Assembly (NCBI GenBank): GCA_015501595.1
Contig: JADNRX010000110.1
Span: 85,986 to 149,985, forward strand
Direction: 5' to 3'
DNA length: 64,000 bases
Source: Hymenopellis radicata
Taxonomy: Eukaryota > Basidiomycota > Agaricomycetes > Agaricales > Physalacriaceae
Shown here: positions 44,925-56,007 of the stretch, one piece after another
Position numbering within the stretch: the stretch's first letter is position 1
Layout of the letters: the number at the start of each line of letters is the position of its first letter
Notes under the pieces: generated by a model
The model's input: the letters and a program-made list of their open reading frames with translations, nothing else
The model's database searches: none
What the model was told of the DNA's origin: nothing
Position numbers and translations under genes: made by a program

Positions 44925-47900
44925 CATCAGGAAAAAGGTCATGGGCTCTGAGACTGCTGCAGTCAACCAGAGACCCCATAGTCAACTTAAGGATGCCAAG
45001 ATAGGAAGTTAATCAAGCAAACTTTGGAGAAGGTTCGGCGGGACCGATCCTCTCAAGTTAACTTGAGTTACCCGAAAGTGAACTTATACTGTCCTCGGGT
45101 TCACCTCCAGTCCTCTTAAGTGAGCCACATGACAACCCATACTCCCTTAATGTTGACCACAGTATGTAGATATTATGCAAATCAAGCAGCAAGATCCATC
45201 GTGAAACAAATAACAGAACACTTCATTCAGCTGTAAATACAACATGCATACTGTACGATACCAAGTAGCTTCATATATGTATCTGACAAAGGGCCATCAA
45301 CGAGAGTGAAGAGGGTGTCTAGGTTCATGAGCGTCATCATCAAATGGGGGTTGTCTCCGCCGCGGTCGACCTCCTCGTTCCCCGCGATCGACCTCGTCCC
45401 ATTCCTGCTCGTTTGGCGCATCATCGTTATTTGGTCTAGTGAGTGGTCATCCTCATCGTATTTGCAGGTGTTCTCATCCAGAGGAGCGGCAGATAAGCAA
45501 AGTTTGCATCATCCGGTGGGTGGCGTACAGCTGCATGTCGTCATCTGTCCAGATTGGCATCATCGACAGCGTCACCTAGGTCCTCGTTCTCATTGTCCTT
45601 GTGGGCATCGTCGTCCTCGTTCGCATGGGCGACGTCGTCCTCCTTCATGGGCATCATCTAAATTTTTAAGTGAGTGGTATGGGCAGCGTCCTTGTAGGTG
45701 TCGTCGTTACCGAAGGCGTTGCTCCTGCTAATGCGGGCTGTCGTGAGCTGTGAGGAAAGGGTGAGGAGAGTGAGTAGTAATCGAAAGAAAACGGAACATC
45801 AACACGCACGTGAAGTCGACGTGGCCATGTAGACTTTGCAGAATTTGGGCTGGTGGGGGACAACATATTTAAAATCATCGTAGTATGTGGGCTGACCGCG
45901 AAACGAATAAAAAATACAGCCAGTGAGAATTTTGAAGATGCTTAAAAACAAAGACGCACCCGCGACACTACCCGCCTGCAGACGACGCAGCGCCCAAGTC
46001 GCTCGTAAAGTCCGTCGCTGAAGGCCAGCGCTTAAACCGAGGACGCATCTTTGAAGATGCCTGCTTGTCCAAAGGTGTCGCATTAAGTCGCCAGCCATGC
46101 CCAGGGTTGGCCGCAGTCCATACTCATCGACATCGTCCGTAGTGCGTGCGCGGCCTGTGTTTGCTGGCGTCGTCGTTGACGTCCCTACGGGTGGGCGCCT
46201 TTCTTGCTTGTTAGCATCGTCGTTCGAACTGACTGGCGTTGTCCGTCGTTGCTCGCGTCAGCTTTTGGTCGGGGGGTTTTGGGTGAGGGTTAGGTCGTGG
46301 TACTTGGAAAACAAACAGTAAGTGATCAAAAAGACAAAATATGTGACGCTGACGGGGGGCATTGACGGCAGGTACGGGCGCGTGAGCCATGGCGCTGGCG
46401 CTAGGTCGTGTTGCTGCGCTGCGCTCTTATTTTAGAGAGGACACCCAATAAAACATTGCGTGACACTGACTGCCCAAGTCGACGACGACGCCGGTAAAGG
46501 TTGTGCTGCCTGTCTTGACAGGGCTTACGCGGCTGACTGACGAGCCAGCAGACAAGAGACGGGAATATGAGGGAGGACGGCGGCGACGAGACAACGCATG
46601 GTGGTGGTAAAAGGGTAAGGATGACGACTCCGAACAGTGATCAAACACTGTTCGGATCGTCGGGCCGGGTATCAGGTATATCGTCCAACGTGCTGTAGGC
46701 GTTGAACGAGAATACTTGGCAGCCTGAAGATGCAAGCAATATGAACAAGTAAGATCATTAAACATATGACAGAAATATCTCGTTGACTGACTTACTATAC
46801 AGTACACCAACCTCGATGAACTGTTGACAAGTAGGTGTTTTACCGGCTTGTCAGGCAAAAAAACAGCCAAAAAATAAAATACTCTAAACTACGCTGGGAA
46901 CCCGTTCCGCCATATGCGAAGTCTTAATTCGCCCCCGTCGCGGTGCTGGAGGCTGAAGACTGTGATGGTATACTATCTATGTAAGCTTAATCCCGTGTTT
47001 GCATGCAGTATTATTTATAAAAAATTATTGCAGCACATAGTATAGCTATACTGCATGATATTCCGATGCTCAAATCACCCCTCCGAGCCCGTCGTCGCCG
47101 TCCCGAGCGTCGTCGAGCTTGTTCTGTTCGTGATCGGATGACCGATGAACATCCGAACAGTGATCGCACAATGTTCAGAGTCCTTTCTCTACGTCCTACC
47201 ACCATCACCATCCTCATTTCGGCGCTCCGTCGACACTTCGACGCCTTGAAGGCAGTACGCGGCCATTGTGCGCTTTCTCTTCAGTCTGGATCCCGGAAAG
47301 GACGAAACCAACCAGAGGACGACTCGCTGCATAAGCCCAGACGACTGGCAGCATTCATTCAAAACAGCGCGCGCTGTTGACGAGAAAAGTCGGCGTCAAG
47401 AGAGCAACGGGCACCCGCAGTTGGATCGTGGCTGGGAGAGGTTGGAAACGGTGCTCCAGCAGGAGGGTAGCGCGCAAGTCAGTGTACGTATTTATTCGTT
47501 TTGTTTTTGTATCTCATTTATCTCCACTAGCATCGCTAATGGCAACGCTGGCGACAGAGATAGTGGCATCATTGCGACGACGCGTAAGCCCCACCAACGT
47601 GGGCGGCATCCATTACTTTATGCTCTTACCGCCCCAAGAACGACACACACGACGACTATGGCTATCAACAGCCATGACACGAGGACATCTAGAGACTAGC
47701 GGACATACGCGTCACCCGCGACCGACTTTGAGTCGTCGCCCGTGGTCAAGGAGATCGACTTTGGCCAGGATGCATGCCTCCCCCGTACCACCACGACACA
47801 CGCCGTTCTGTCCACTATCCCACTCCGCATGCCTCTCCACCACCGTCGCCACTATCGGAATATAATTCTCCTGGAACCCCTTCGCATAGGCTGGTCGGTG

Positions 47901-48990
47901 TGCGTATACCGCGAACTCGGAGCACGTCTCTTCGAAGGATCCTTCTCCTTCTGCTTTGTTCTGTTCGATTCTTTGTGGAATTGCGGGCTTGACGCCGTGC
48001 TGTCTGCTGACAGTCGGTGAGCATTTTTTTTTGCCCAATTTTACTAGACTTACTCGGCACAGCGACCATGGCGAAGGCGCAGCAACGATGACGTCCTCAG
48101 GACAACGGCGACCGAGAAACGACCCCACTGGACGCGTAAGCCCTGACGATAAGGCCGCAGATTGACGACGACGAGTTGAATATGCCGCCAGTCAGACGAC
48201 TTGACGATCTGACGCCGCACTGGCGGCGTCCCCAAGGTGCACTTTTCTTGCTTGCTTTCTAGACGACAATGACTGACGACGCCTACAGCAACGGCACCAC
48301 AACAACAACTTAAACCCATCATGATACCTCCCTCATGCTGATGACGACGGCAAACCTATTACAACGACGGACGCATTGCCCCGTCGCCTCCATGACATAA
48401 CGAGGATGACGGCGCAGACACCAAACTGCGCAAGGCAACGTTCCACAACCTTGACACAACCACGACACTGCTGCCACACCATAATCAACGCGTCACGACG
48501 ACAACGGCCCTACGACAACAACAGTGGGATGGTTCTTTTCATGTGGGATATAACCACTGCACATTTGTGCGGCGTGTTGTCTCACCGAAAATGCAACACA
48601 TCGCACTGCTCTTGTCTTTGTATCTATATAGTCGGGTCAGTCATGCACGGTCAAAGGGAAACTCTCGCTGACAGTGCCTTAACCATTGAGCGTGACTGGT
48701 CAAAAGTGCCGTTCAATTTTCGGTCAGGTACCTGAAAACCCTATGTGACTTAAGAAATCCATCACGCTATAGCATGCCTCCATGCTGATGAAGCTGACTT
48801 GAGAAATAGTTCAGCACAATACCAGTGTTGAGGAAGCTGAAGGCGACCAAAGTTACCTGAGGATTGAACACACCTGTTCATACATCCTGGGATGATTCAA
48901 GACAACTTAGGTTGACTGGAGAGCCTCTGGTCTGATCAACCAGTCACCCATGTCTTGAGATGACTTGAGCGTATAGACCGTTTCCTGATG
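44925..48990. mobile_element. 4,066-bp DNA element with CATCAGGAAA ends inserted in the kinase gene
   Basis: The ends are 10-bp inverted repeats (CATCAGGAAA…TTTCCTGATG) flanked by CA on both sides (44923–44924 and 48991–48992). Removing the element with one CA joins kinase codons as GGT-GGC-TGG-TGT-GAT, restoring APEVRRGGWCDGPKADVY. The inside is an imperfect, mirrored structure: the left half is GTC-rich and the right half GAC-rich, and blocks such as TCCGAACAGTG with ACCACCACCAT match in inverted sense about a centre near 46.9 kb. No transposase motif was found in its short frames (up to about 160 codons). The superfamily is unknown. Confidence 0.8.
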
Positions 48991-50035
48991 CAGCCACCTC
49001 GTCGCACTTCCGGCGCAGCATATGCAGTGTCAATGCCCGACGTGTTCACCATCGTGTCTTCACGGTTTCGTCCAGTAGAATGGAGCTCAGTGAAGTACAG
49101 ACTCTCTCCGAAATTCACAATCCGGACACGAAGGTCTGTAGAGTTTGGTGGCCCATCGAGCATGATGTTTTCCGGCCTTAGGTCCAGATGCGCAATATCA
49201 CGCGAGTGAAGGAGGTACAAGCCGATCAGCTGTGAGATGCGGCAAGTTAGTAGCCACCCAAAATACAAGAATCGGAAACAAACAATCTCAGCAGTCCATC
49301 GGGCTATGTCGCGAAGAGATATGCTCTTTCGGTTGTTTATCGCGTTGTCCATAGCATCCCGAAGAGAGGTTTGATAGTGTGGCTATCGGAAATCGACATG
49401 AGTCATAACGCCTCAGAGTAGCACGGAATGGGACAGACCATAACGAAGTAGACTCTTTTCAGATCATCATGTCCAACATGCAGAATCTCGCCCAGATATG
49501 GAGCGCCCACGTTCGTCTTTGCATTCGCTTTCAGGATCTCGATCTCCTTATAGACTTTGCCTAGAGCCTTGTACATATCCTCCTGCTTGAAGCGCTTGTC
49601 CGTCTTCGCGTTACTCTGGACAAGGAGCACCTTGACCGAACACAGCCGGTCAGAGGCATCGTGCGCTACGACTACTCCAGGGGTGAGCTGTTTGTCAATA
49701 TCAAGGCGGAATTGATTATCGGGGAACGTTATCCTATGCGGTAGGTCGGTTGCAGGGCCGACAATCGGGACGAGGTGTGGATCGTCGCTGAGCAGAGAGA
49801 CTTCAGACTGAGATCGGGAAGCAGGATTGGAAGGATCGGTGGACATTATGTCAGAGCTCTGCGACGAAATTGTGGCGACAGATGGGTTCATGTCGTTATG
49901 AGGTCTGGGAACATCGGGCACCAAGCGCGGTTTTTCGGAAGAAGATTCTTTCTCCCCAGAGCGAAGACGACGGCGTAGCGGAGCGAATTGGATACAACTC
50001 GAAAAGCCTTTCGTGAAACGTTTAAGAAATGTCAT

Positions 50036-50786
50036 AATAGTTTGAGCCGTCTGTTATGGAGATGCCACCGGAGGAGGTGGAATGGGGCCGGAGGATGAGA
50101 GCGTCAGAGTGTCGCGATGGAGCAAGTAGCGGACGGTGAGGTTTATGGGAAACCAGAACAAGGGCAATGGTCCAAATTAACAACAAAGGCCATCACGTGC
50201 GTCAGCGTTTCTTGTTTGTCTCGCCTCAAAAGGGAACAAGGCAGGCGCGACCGCGGGATGCGCTGTAATCGGGCTGTCCAGACGGCGTAGAAGAGGTCAT
50301 AGGGAAGACTCTCTTCCCTAAGGACTGATATTCGCGTTCCGCCATTCTGAAAGAAGCATGGGTTCCGTGTCTGGGGGTTCCCATGGTATGACGCGCCTAT
50401 AGGAAGGATGGCTAGGGAGGTCATTTTCGAGTGTAGAGCGGCTACATCGTCGTCGTCGTTTGGAGAGTAAACCTTTAGTAAAAGTCGTTCCGCGTTCTGC
50501 CATCAACGGTACCTAAAGCGGAGTCGAGTGTATCAAGCTTGCAACATTGTAAGGGCACCCTACAGTAATGCTTCTGTGACCTTCGTTGGCGGCAACTGCA
50601 CATAAGGCATCATAGGCAAACATAACGCAGCCACAATGTTGAATGGTGGAAGGAGGAAAGGCGTTTCGCCCACGTGAGATGTTGGGATTTTCAATGCCGC
50701 TTGTGCCGATGTGCAGTTCGACGAGGCAGCACTGAACTAACTGTGACCTCTCCGCGAGCGTACCAGTGGCACAGTAACTAGCCACT
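50036..50786. other. Promoter region of the kinase gene
   Basis: No gene recognised. It contains the upstream region of the minus-strand kinase. Confidence 0.4.
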
Positions 50787-50944
50787 GTCGTTACATGTAA
50801 GTACATTGTGTAGCTCTGTTAACAGGGGGGGGTCAACAATAGTCAAGAGAAAAGGAGAAGATAGAGGATGCAGATACGACCTGAACATACGTGAAGGTAG
50901 ATAAAGAGTATTGGAATACATGCAGTGCATAGAGAAGAGAATAG
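50787..50944 (+). repeat. Direct repeat, copy 1 (about 158 bp)
   Basis: Matches 52207–52369 in the same orientation with substitutions and small indels (GTCGTTACAT, GTAGCTCTGTTAAC, AGTATTGGAATACATGC, GAGAATAG). It lies 3' of the unrecognised gene at 51107. Confidence 0.75.
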
Positions 50945-51106
50945 GATTACAGTACGAGTACGCAAGCCGTGGTCGGACATAGTATGCGATAGATCGCTCA
51001 GATCGCTCTGGGTGGCAGCAAGGGCATAACTTCCAAGTGATTCACGACAATCCTGCGACTTGGACTTGTACGTGGACGTCAGGACCACACCGCCTGGATT
51101 GTACAA

Positions 51107-51979
51107 CTACCCGTAAATCATCATATCATCGATAGAATTAAAAAACTCTGGCAAGGAGAGAGAACCTGGGGCGCTTGGCGCAGCTTGCGCTATGTGCGAG
51201 ACGTACTTGCTTTGCCTCGTCACAACAACACGATAGTTGGGGTTATTGAATTGGGGATGGGGATAGGTGCGCATCAGGTACCTGACGTCGACCCCGCGAG
51301 CCGAGTTGAAAGGAGGATCGTATCCATTCAACGAACCGACAACCCAGCGCCAGCATTGCGTACCCTTGCGGTGCAAACCCGAGTCTCCAACTGCACGGCA
51401 ATACCCATTGACTGGGGCCCCAACAAGGGTAGAATCGGGCATGGCCGCCAGGAGGGAGACGTGCCTGGTGGGGCCTCCGGATAGGACACCAGGGCGGGGT
51501 GGGGCCAGGGTGGGCGTGAGATGGAGCACTCCATGCATGTACTCCCAGCACGAGCTGGCATCCAATGCGACCCGACGATCCCCAACCGCAACGTCTACCT
51601 GCTTGAGCTGAGCGATCGTTGGGAAAGTACTGAAGGAAACGTCCTGGAAGATTTGCGTCCAGGAGGCTGTGTCTGAAGTCCCCATTGGAATGGGGGCGGG
51701 TGGATTACCGGACGTATAATCCTGCAACGCTGCCGCCACCTCACCGGCTTCTTCTTCCGCGGCTCTGACCTGGCTACCGGCGTCCCTACCACCAAGCAGA
51801 TAAAGCGGGACTCCCTCCGACTCATCCGAAACCCGATAGTGAGAATGGATGTAGTCCGAATCAGCCAACACAGATTCACTGTGCTCCTCGAGGTACCTGT
51901 AACCTCCCACGTCACGTTCGGAAGTCATGATGGTGGTTAACGACAAGCCCACCGCGATCACGTGGCTCAGGTTCGTCAT
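51107..51979 (-). CDS. Unrecognised 290-residue protein between direct repeats
   Basis: A single uninterrupted frame from MTNLSHVIAVGLSLTTIM at 51979 to MMIYG at 51107. The first 18 residues are moderately hydrophobic and could be a weak signal. The body has an E/A-rich stretch (VRAAEEEAGEVAAAL), then WTQIFQDVSFSTFPT and a proline-rich middle (LTPTLAPPRPGVLSGG). No catalytic motif or family was recognised. It is the longest intronless host-like frame in the window. The repeats on both sides suggest local duplication or a retrocopy. Confidence 0.5.
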   Translation of the reverse strand: MTNLSHVIAVGLSLTTIMTSERDVGGYRYLEEHSESVLADSDYIHSHYRVSDESEGVPLYLLGGRDAGSQVRAAEEEAGEVAAALQDYTSGNPPAPIPMGTSDTASWTQIFQDVSFSTFPTIAQLKQVDVAVGDRRVALDASSCWEYMHGVLHLTPTLAPPRPGVLSGGPTRHVSLLAAMPDSTLVGAPVNGYCRAVGDSGLHRKGTQCWRWVVGSLNGYDPPFNSARGVDVRYLMRTYPHPQFNNPNYRVVVTRQSKYVSHIAQAAPSAPGSLSLPEFFNSIDDMMIYG

Positions 51980-52206
51980 TGAACCCGTTCGAACAGAGAG
52001 ATGCCCTTCGAGTGGGAATGTCCCTACGAATGGCTACCGCTGCACTGAACCATATTTGGTACGTAGATGACCCTATGTCCTTGGTACCATTCGAGGATGA
52101 CTCAGAGACGTTGCGATGTGGACCCCCGAGCTGCCTCATCCCTCAAGGCAGTATCGACTCAAGTTCTCGCGTACCATGTATGGGAGAAGATCTTTAACAA
52201 ACCCTT

Positions 52207-52369
52207 GTCGTTACATATACAGTGCGTAGCTCTGTTAACGGAGGGGTTCAACAATAACCAAGGGAAAGGAGTACATAGATGTGAGGATACATATGTTTCG
52301 TGGACCTAAAGATATGTGAAAGTAGATAAAGAGTATTGGAATACATGCGGTGCATAGAAAAGAGAATAG
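52207..52369 (+). repeat. Direct repeat, copy 2 (about 163 bp)
   Basis: See copy 1 at 50787. On the minus strand both copies encode a similar stretch (LCTACIPILFIY), so they may be remnants of a duplicated exon or 3' flank. Confidence 0.75.
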
Positions 52370-52922
52370 CGGATAACTTTCCATAACGATTTTAGATTCA
52401 AAATCATCTTCAAACAGGTCAGGGACAGTTATCATCGTGAGTATCTAGTCGGAATGTAAACCATAAGCCTGTTTATCTACAATCACAAGAAATAAGGACT
52501 CTCCAGTTTACCTGACTAGCAGGAGGCTATTGTATTGCCTCAGTGCTGAATTCACACTGTTTCTGGTGAAAGTATTGGCCATTCTGGCTCAGTCAGGCTC
52601 CGACAAACACCGCGATGTTGTTGAATGGTGGCGCAGCAGTCATGGCGCCCGTTATATCCACATTGGGATATGAACACGGCATGATGCCGCCTCCCTTCTG
52701 CCGCATTCGGATGTGCAAACTATCATTTTGTTACATCTGAGTCTGGAGGGAGGGTGCGCACCCCTCCTTCAGACTCAAAATCTGAAGACGCTGTTTTGCC
52801 ATCAAAAGTGGAGCGAACAGCGCCGAAGACCCTTTAGGACGGTCGGCGGGCTCGGCAAGACAGCTTTTTCTCAACCTTTGATTGAATTTAATCTACGCAG
52901 TGTTATGGAAAGTCACCCAGCA
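52370..52922. other. Intergenic region, nothing recognised
   Basis: It holds the 3' flank of the MYND-like gene. A plus-strand frame at 52713–52955 has no motif. Confidence 0.4.
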
Positions 52923-54270
52923 TTACAGTACAGGTACGACAAAGTCGTCTGGTGATTTCTTGCATGCCGCCGGGGTATGGTGACCCGCCTTCCAGGCTGC
53001 CTCGAAGCATTCAGGCGAGCATACAACGAAGGCCTTGCAGTTTGCACATCGTTTATATCTCTTCGACTCGCACACCTTGTCCTCGCACTGAGAAATGACG
53101 TTAGTTCAATTCCCAGTAGGCTAATACGCTTCTCACCTCCGGATTCATGCATGGAATAATGATCTTTGCATTTTCTGGCGAGAAAAGGACCACCTTTCTC
53201 TCGATCTCGTCCAGGAAGTCATGGAACGCCACCGTGAGCTCATTCGGAGACGGTAGGTTAGGCAAACTCTTCCACAGTTCCGTATCATCCTCTAGATCCG
53301 CCAATTCGTCGTGGACGCGGATGGCGATACGCCTGCTCTTTAAGCACCAGTCGGAGATGTATCGGAGCAGGGATGGCATCGCCCCACACGGCGTCAACAT
53401 GTAAGGCCCAAAGACCGATACCGCATGAACGATGATCTCGAGCAGACCGCATTTCAGCGCGCGCTCCACAGCACCGTAACTTGAGACCTCGTATGTGAGC
53501 AGCACGGAGATTTCCTGACAGACGGCGAGGACAAGATCATACGCTGGACCGTATCGGGCAGCCCGTTTCTGCGCGGGTGTCAAGTTTGATGTATCTTCCA
53601 TGACAACGCGACGGAGGATCCTGCACAGTGCGTCGAGTGCGCCATGATGAAAGAAGAGCCTTCGCAGGCTCGGACGAGCGCGACCAGAACCCCTAGGCCA
53701 CACATATTCGTGGTCAAGCTCGCACACAAGGGAAATTTCGGATTGTCGAGGTTGTCGGAAGTAACGAGGAGGCGCTCTAAGCCTTTGCAGAATAGGGGGC
53801 GCTTGGTGTTACTCACGACGTACTCGAGCGCTTCCCGGGTGGGCAGGTAGTTGAATAGGGTGTCAATGATATTGACAAGATCTGTAGCAGCAGGGTTGAA
53901 AACCGCGGAAGATGAGAAGGATATCCACAATTTAATGAGTATGTCGATATGCTGTGTAAGGGCGTCGGACTCGGCAAAGTGCTTGATGCCGGATTCGTGA
54001 AGAAGGAGCGTGTTTAGCGCAGCTATAAGAGCCGCGCGCGCGTCTGAGAGATGAGACCCGCCAGGGGTTGGCAGCACTCGCAGGGATGGAGAGGTGGAGA
54101 GCCGTAACCATATGCGGGAACAGAACAGGCGCGATTTCCGACATCTTGTCGATAAGCTTCTGCTCGAACGTTGCAGTAATGGGGTCGTAGAATTGTCGCA
54201 CTGCCTCGACTGCAAGTAAAACATCTGCATTACTGTGTATGTCGGGGATGAAGGAAAGCAGAGCGGACAT
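52923..54270 (-). CDS. MYND-like zinc-finger protein with helical N-terminal region
   Basis: The first clear ATG is 54270 (MSALLSFIPDIHSNADVLLA); upstream exons are possible. The body is α-helical and ARM-like (LIAALNTLLLHESGIKHF, LVNIIDTLFNYLPTREAL, LVLAVCQEISVLLTYEV). A GTGAGA…TCTCAG intron splits the finger, so CMNPE joins CEDKVCESKRYKRCANC, then VVCSPECFEAAW and GHHTPAACKK, ending VVPVL at 52923. The spacing fits a MYND-type finger at the C-terminus, which mediates protein contacts. Two frame changes occur, near 54060 and 53690; the second could be a 35-nt intron (GTGTGC…CCTAG). If neither is spliced, the gene is broken. Confidence 0.7.
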
Positions 54271-56007
54271 AATCCCGTCAAGGACTTTTTGGATGCTGCA
54301 AGGTGCCTGACCAGAGAGCGGGCGTTGAGATTGGGATTAGGTAAGGTGACTGTGATGGTCGCAGCAAGCTGAGGCGCTACGTTAGACGATTATTAAGCAA
54401 CAGTGTAGAAGCTTACCGTGAAAATTACGGCCATCATTGATTATGAAGTTTGAAGAAATGGGTGGCGACGAGTGGTAAGGGAATAAAAGTACGAGTGATG
54501 CACGCCCGACGAGTTATATAGCCAGTAGTAACGTGACAATGGCCTCTGGTGGACGTCAATGGTATTCCAAGATAGGTAATCGCACAAGCAGGGACGAGCG
54601 CGGTTCCATTGTTCGCTAAATCGGGGAATGTGGACAGTCCACACAATGGGCGACGACATGCTTGGACCTTGTGCACTGGAAATTCGCAGGCACTACTCAT
54701 GTCAGTCGCGCCAGATGACGCGCCGTAGATTGGGATAGAAGACATTGTCGGCAAATGGTCTGGGACATGGCATTGTCGGAAGTGTGGCGTCATTATTGAA
54801 TATGATTCTTCGGCGCGGAAGGCTATGAAGGCGAACGGCATGGACGTAGTAAGGACAGATAAGTCTCCAGCTAGCAACAAGGCGGCTCGACAAGTATGTC
54901 CGGATATAGGAGGCGGGTCAGAATATCCGCTACTTCCTAGAGCCGCCCAGGGTGGGCGCATCCAGTAGATCCCATACTTCATTTGGCAAACAAAGCGAAA
55001 TATGCAGCACCATGTAAATAGCTATCGCTTTGGATGAAAATCGGGGGAGTGGTCTCATGCGACAGAACTGGTATTTTGGAAGTTAAGGAGGGAGGTTTCG
55101 TGGGGAAGTACGCCTCTGGCGCGAGAGGGCGAAGAGAAGTAGCATTCATGGGTACATGTACGCGTGCATGCAGCGCGTCTGGCGTGGTGTGATTGCTGTA
55201 CGTTGCGAACGTGCGTTGGCAATGGAGGCAGTGCGCACAAAGTATGATCTGCCTTCAGCGTGTCTAGAATCTTTCAGCGAACTGGACAGCAGATGTATTA
55301 GTGGTTGAATAACCTCTGTTGCTGGAATTTTACATACGGAGCCGTCATACACAGCCGTGTTTTTCAGTGCTTCAAGGGCAAGTATTTGTCTCCAGCGACG
55401 AAACATGGATCCTTGAGCACCTACATAGTACTAGCCGTTAGTGTAAATTAATATGGAGCGGAAGAAGGTGGAACATACGCTATAACAGACTCAGTTCGAC
55501 ACGGGGGTCAACCGTAAGCGCGCTGTAATAATCCTACGTGTTTCCAAGCACAGGATCACAATTTTTATCGCTGTTTAGCCGGCGCCGCAGCAGAAGTCAA
55601 TAAGAACGGGGTCACTGATTAGTTAGACAATACGACACGTATAAAGCAGCGGTATAGACGTCGTGTCTGATTGTGATGATGGTAAGAAGGAAAGCTGGGT
55701 AGCCGGCCCGATGTACCGCACTGGCATCGTAGGGTTTACAAGAACGTGGACTGCAGCCCGCTGAAAATAAACTTGAGTAAAAAAAACTTATCATATTCAA
55801 AAGTGGCTAGTACGATAAAATCAGAAAACATTCTAATAGCACGTACTTCGACTCGCGCAGCGTGATACTTACGTGAATGGAGAGCACAGTTGTTTACCCC
55901 CAGAACTTCCATTCGCATGTCAGATATCCTTATCCTTCCAGCTCTTAATCAGCGTCTGTTTTCATCGTCACTCTGAGCGAAGTTGTACTCTAGGGTGGCT
56001 AGAACGC
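54271..56007. other. Region without a firm gene
   Basis: It may contain upstream exons of the MYND-like gene. A helical minus-strand piece at 55406–55310 (FRRWRQILALEALKNTAVYDG) is a candidate. Nothing else is recognised. Confidence 0.35.

Larger units (their letters stand above)
44093..50035 (-). pseudogene. Protein-kinase gene interrupted by two DNA elements
   Basis: Exon 1 starts MTFLKRFTKGF at 50035 and includes a serine-rich linker and the N-lobe (LCSVKVLLVQ with the lysine; RVYFVM hinge). After an intron (GTCTGT…GATAG) comes PHYQTSLRDAMDN. A second intron (GTTTGT…CACAG) leads to LHSRDIAHLDLRPENIML and IVNFGESL (Asn in place of the DFG Asp), then TAYAAPEVRRGG at about 48995. There a 4,066-bp element is inserted. 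The gene resumes at 44922 with WCDGPKADVYSVGVI, is cut again by a 381-bp MITE, and resumes with WEMLLARRPK. The C-lobe ends with NRPSARQVI and a stop at 44093. The Asn suggests a weak or inactive kinase even before the insertions. Confidence 0.85.

Noticed and set aside
45300..48700. Several frames of 100–160 codons as host genes
   Set aside because: They are low in complexity, follow the GTC/GAC-rich foldback composition, and lie wholly inside the element whose borders are set by the kinase frame.
48936..48995. Kinase C-terminus ending at 48936
   Set aside because: The last 18 residues of that frame are translated from the inserted element; the true C-lobe resumes at 44922.
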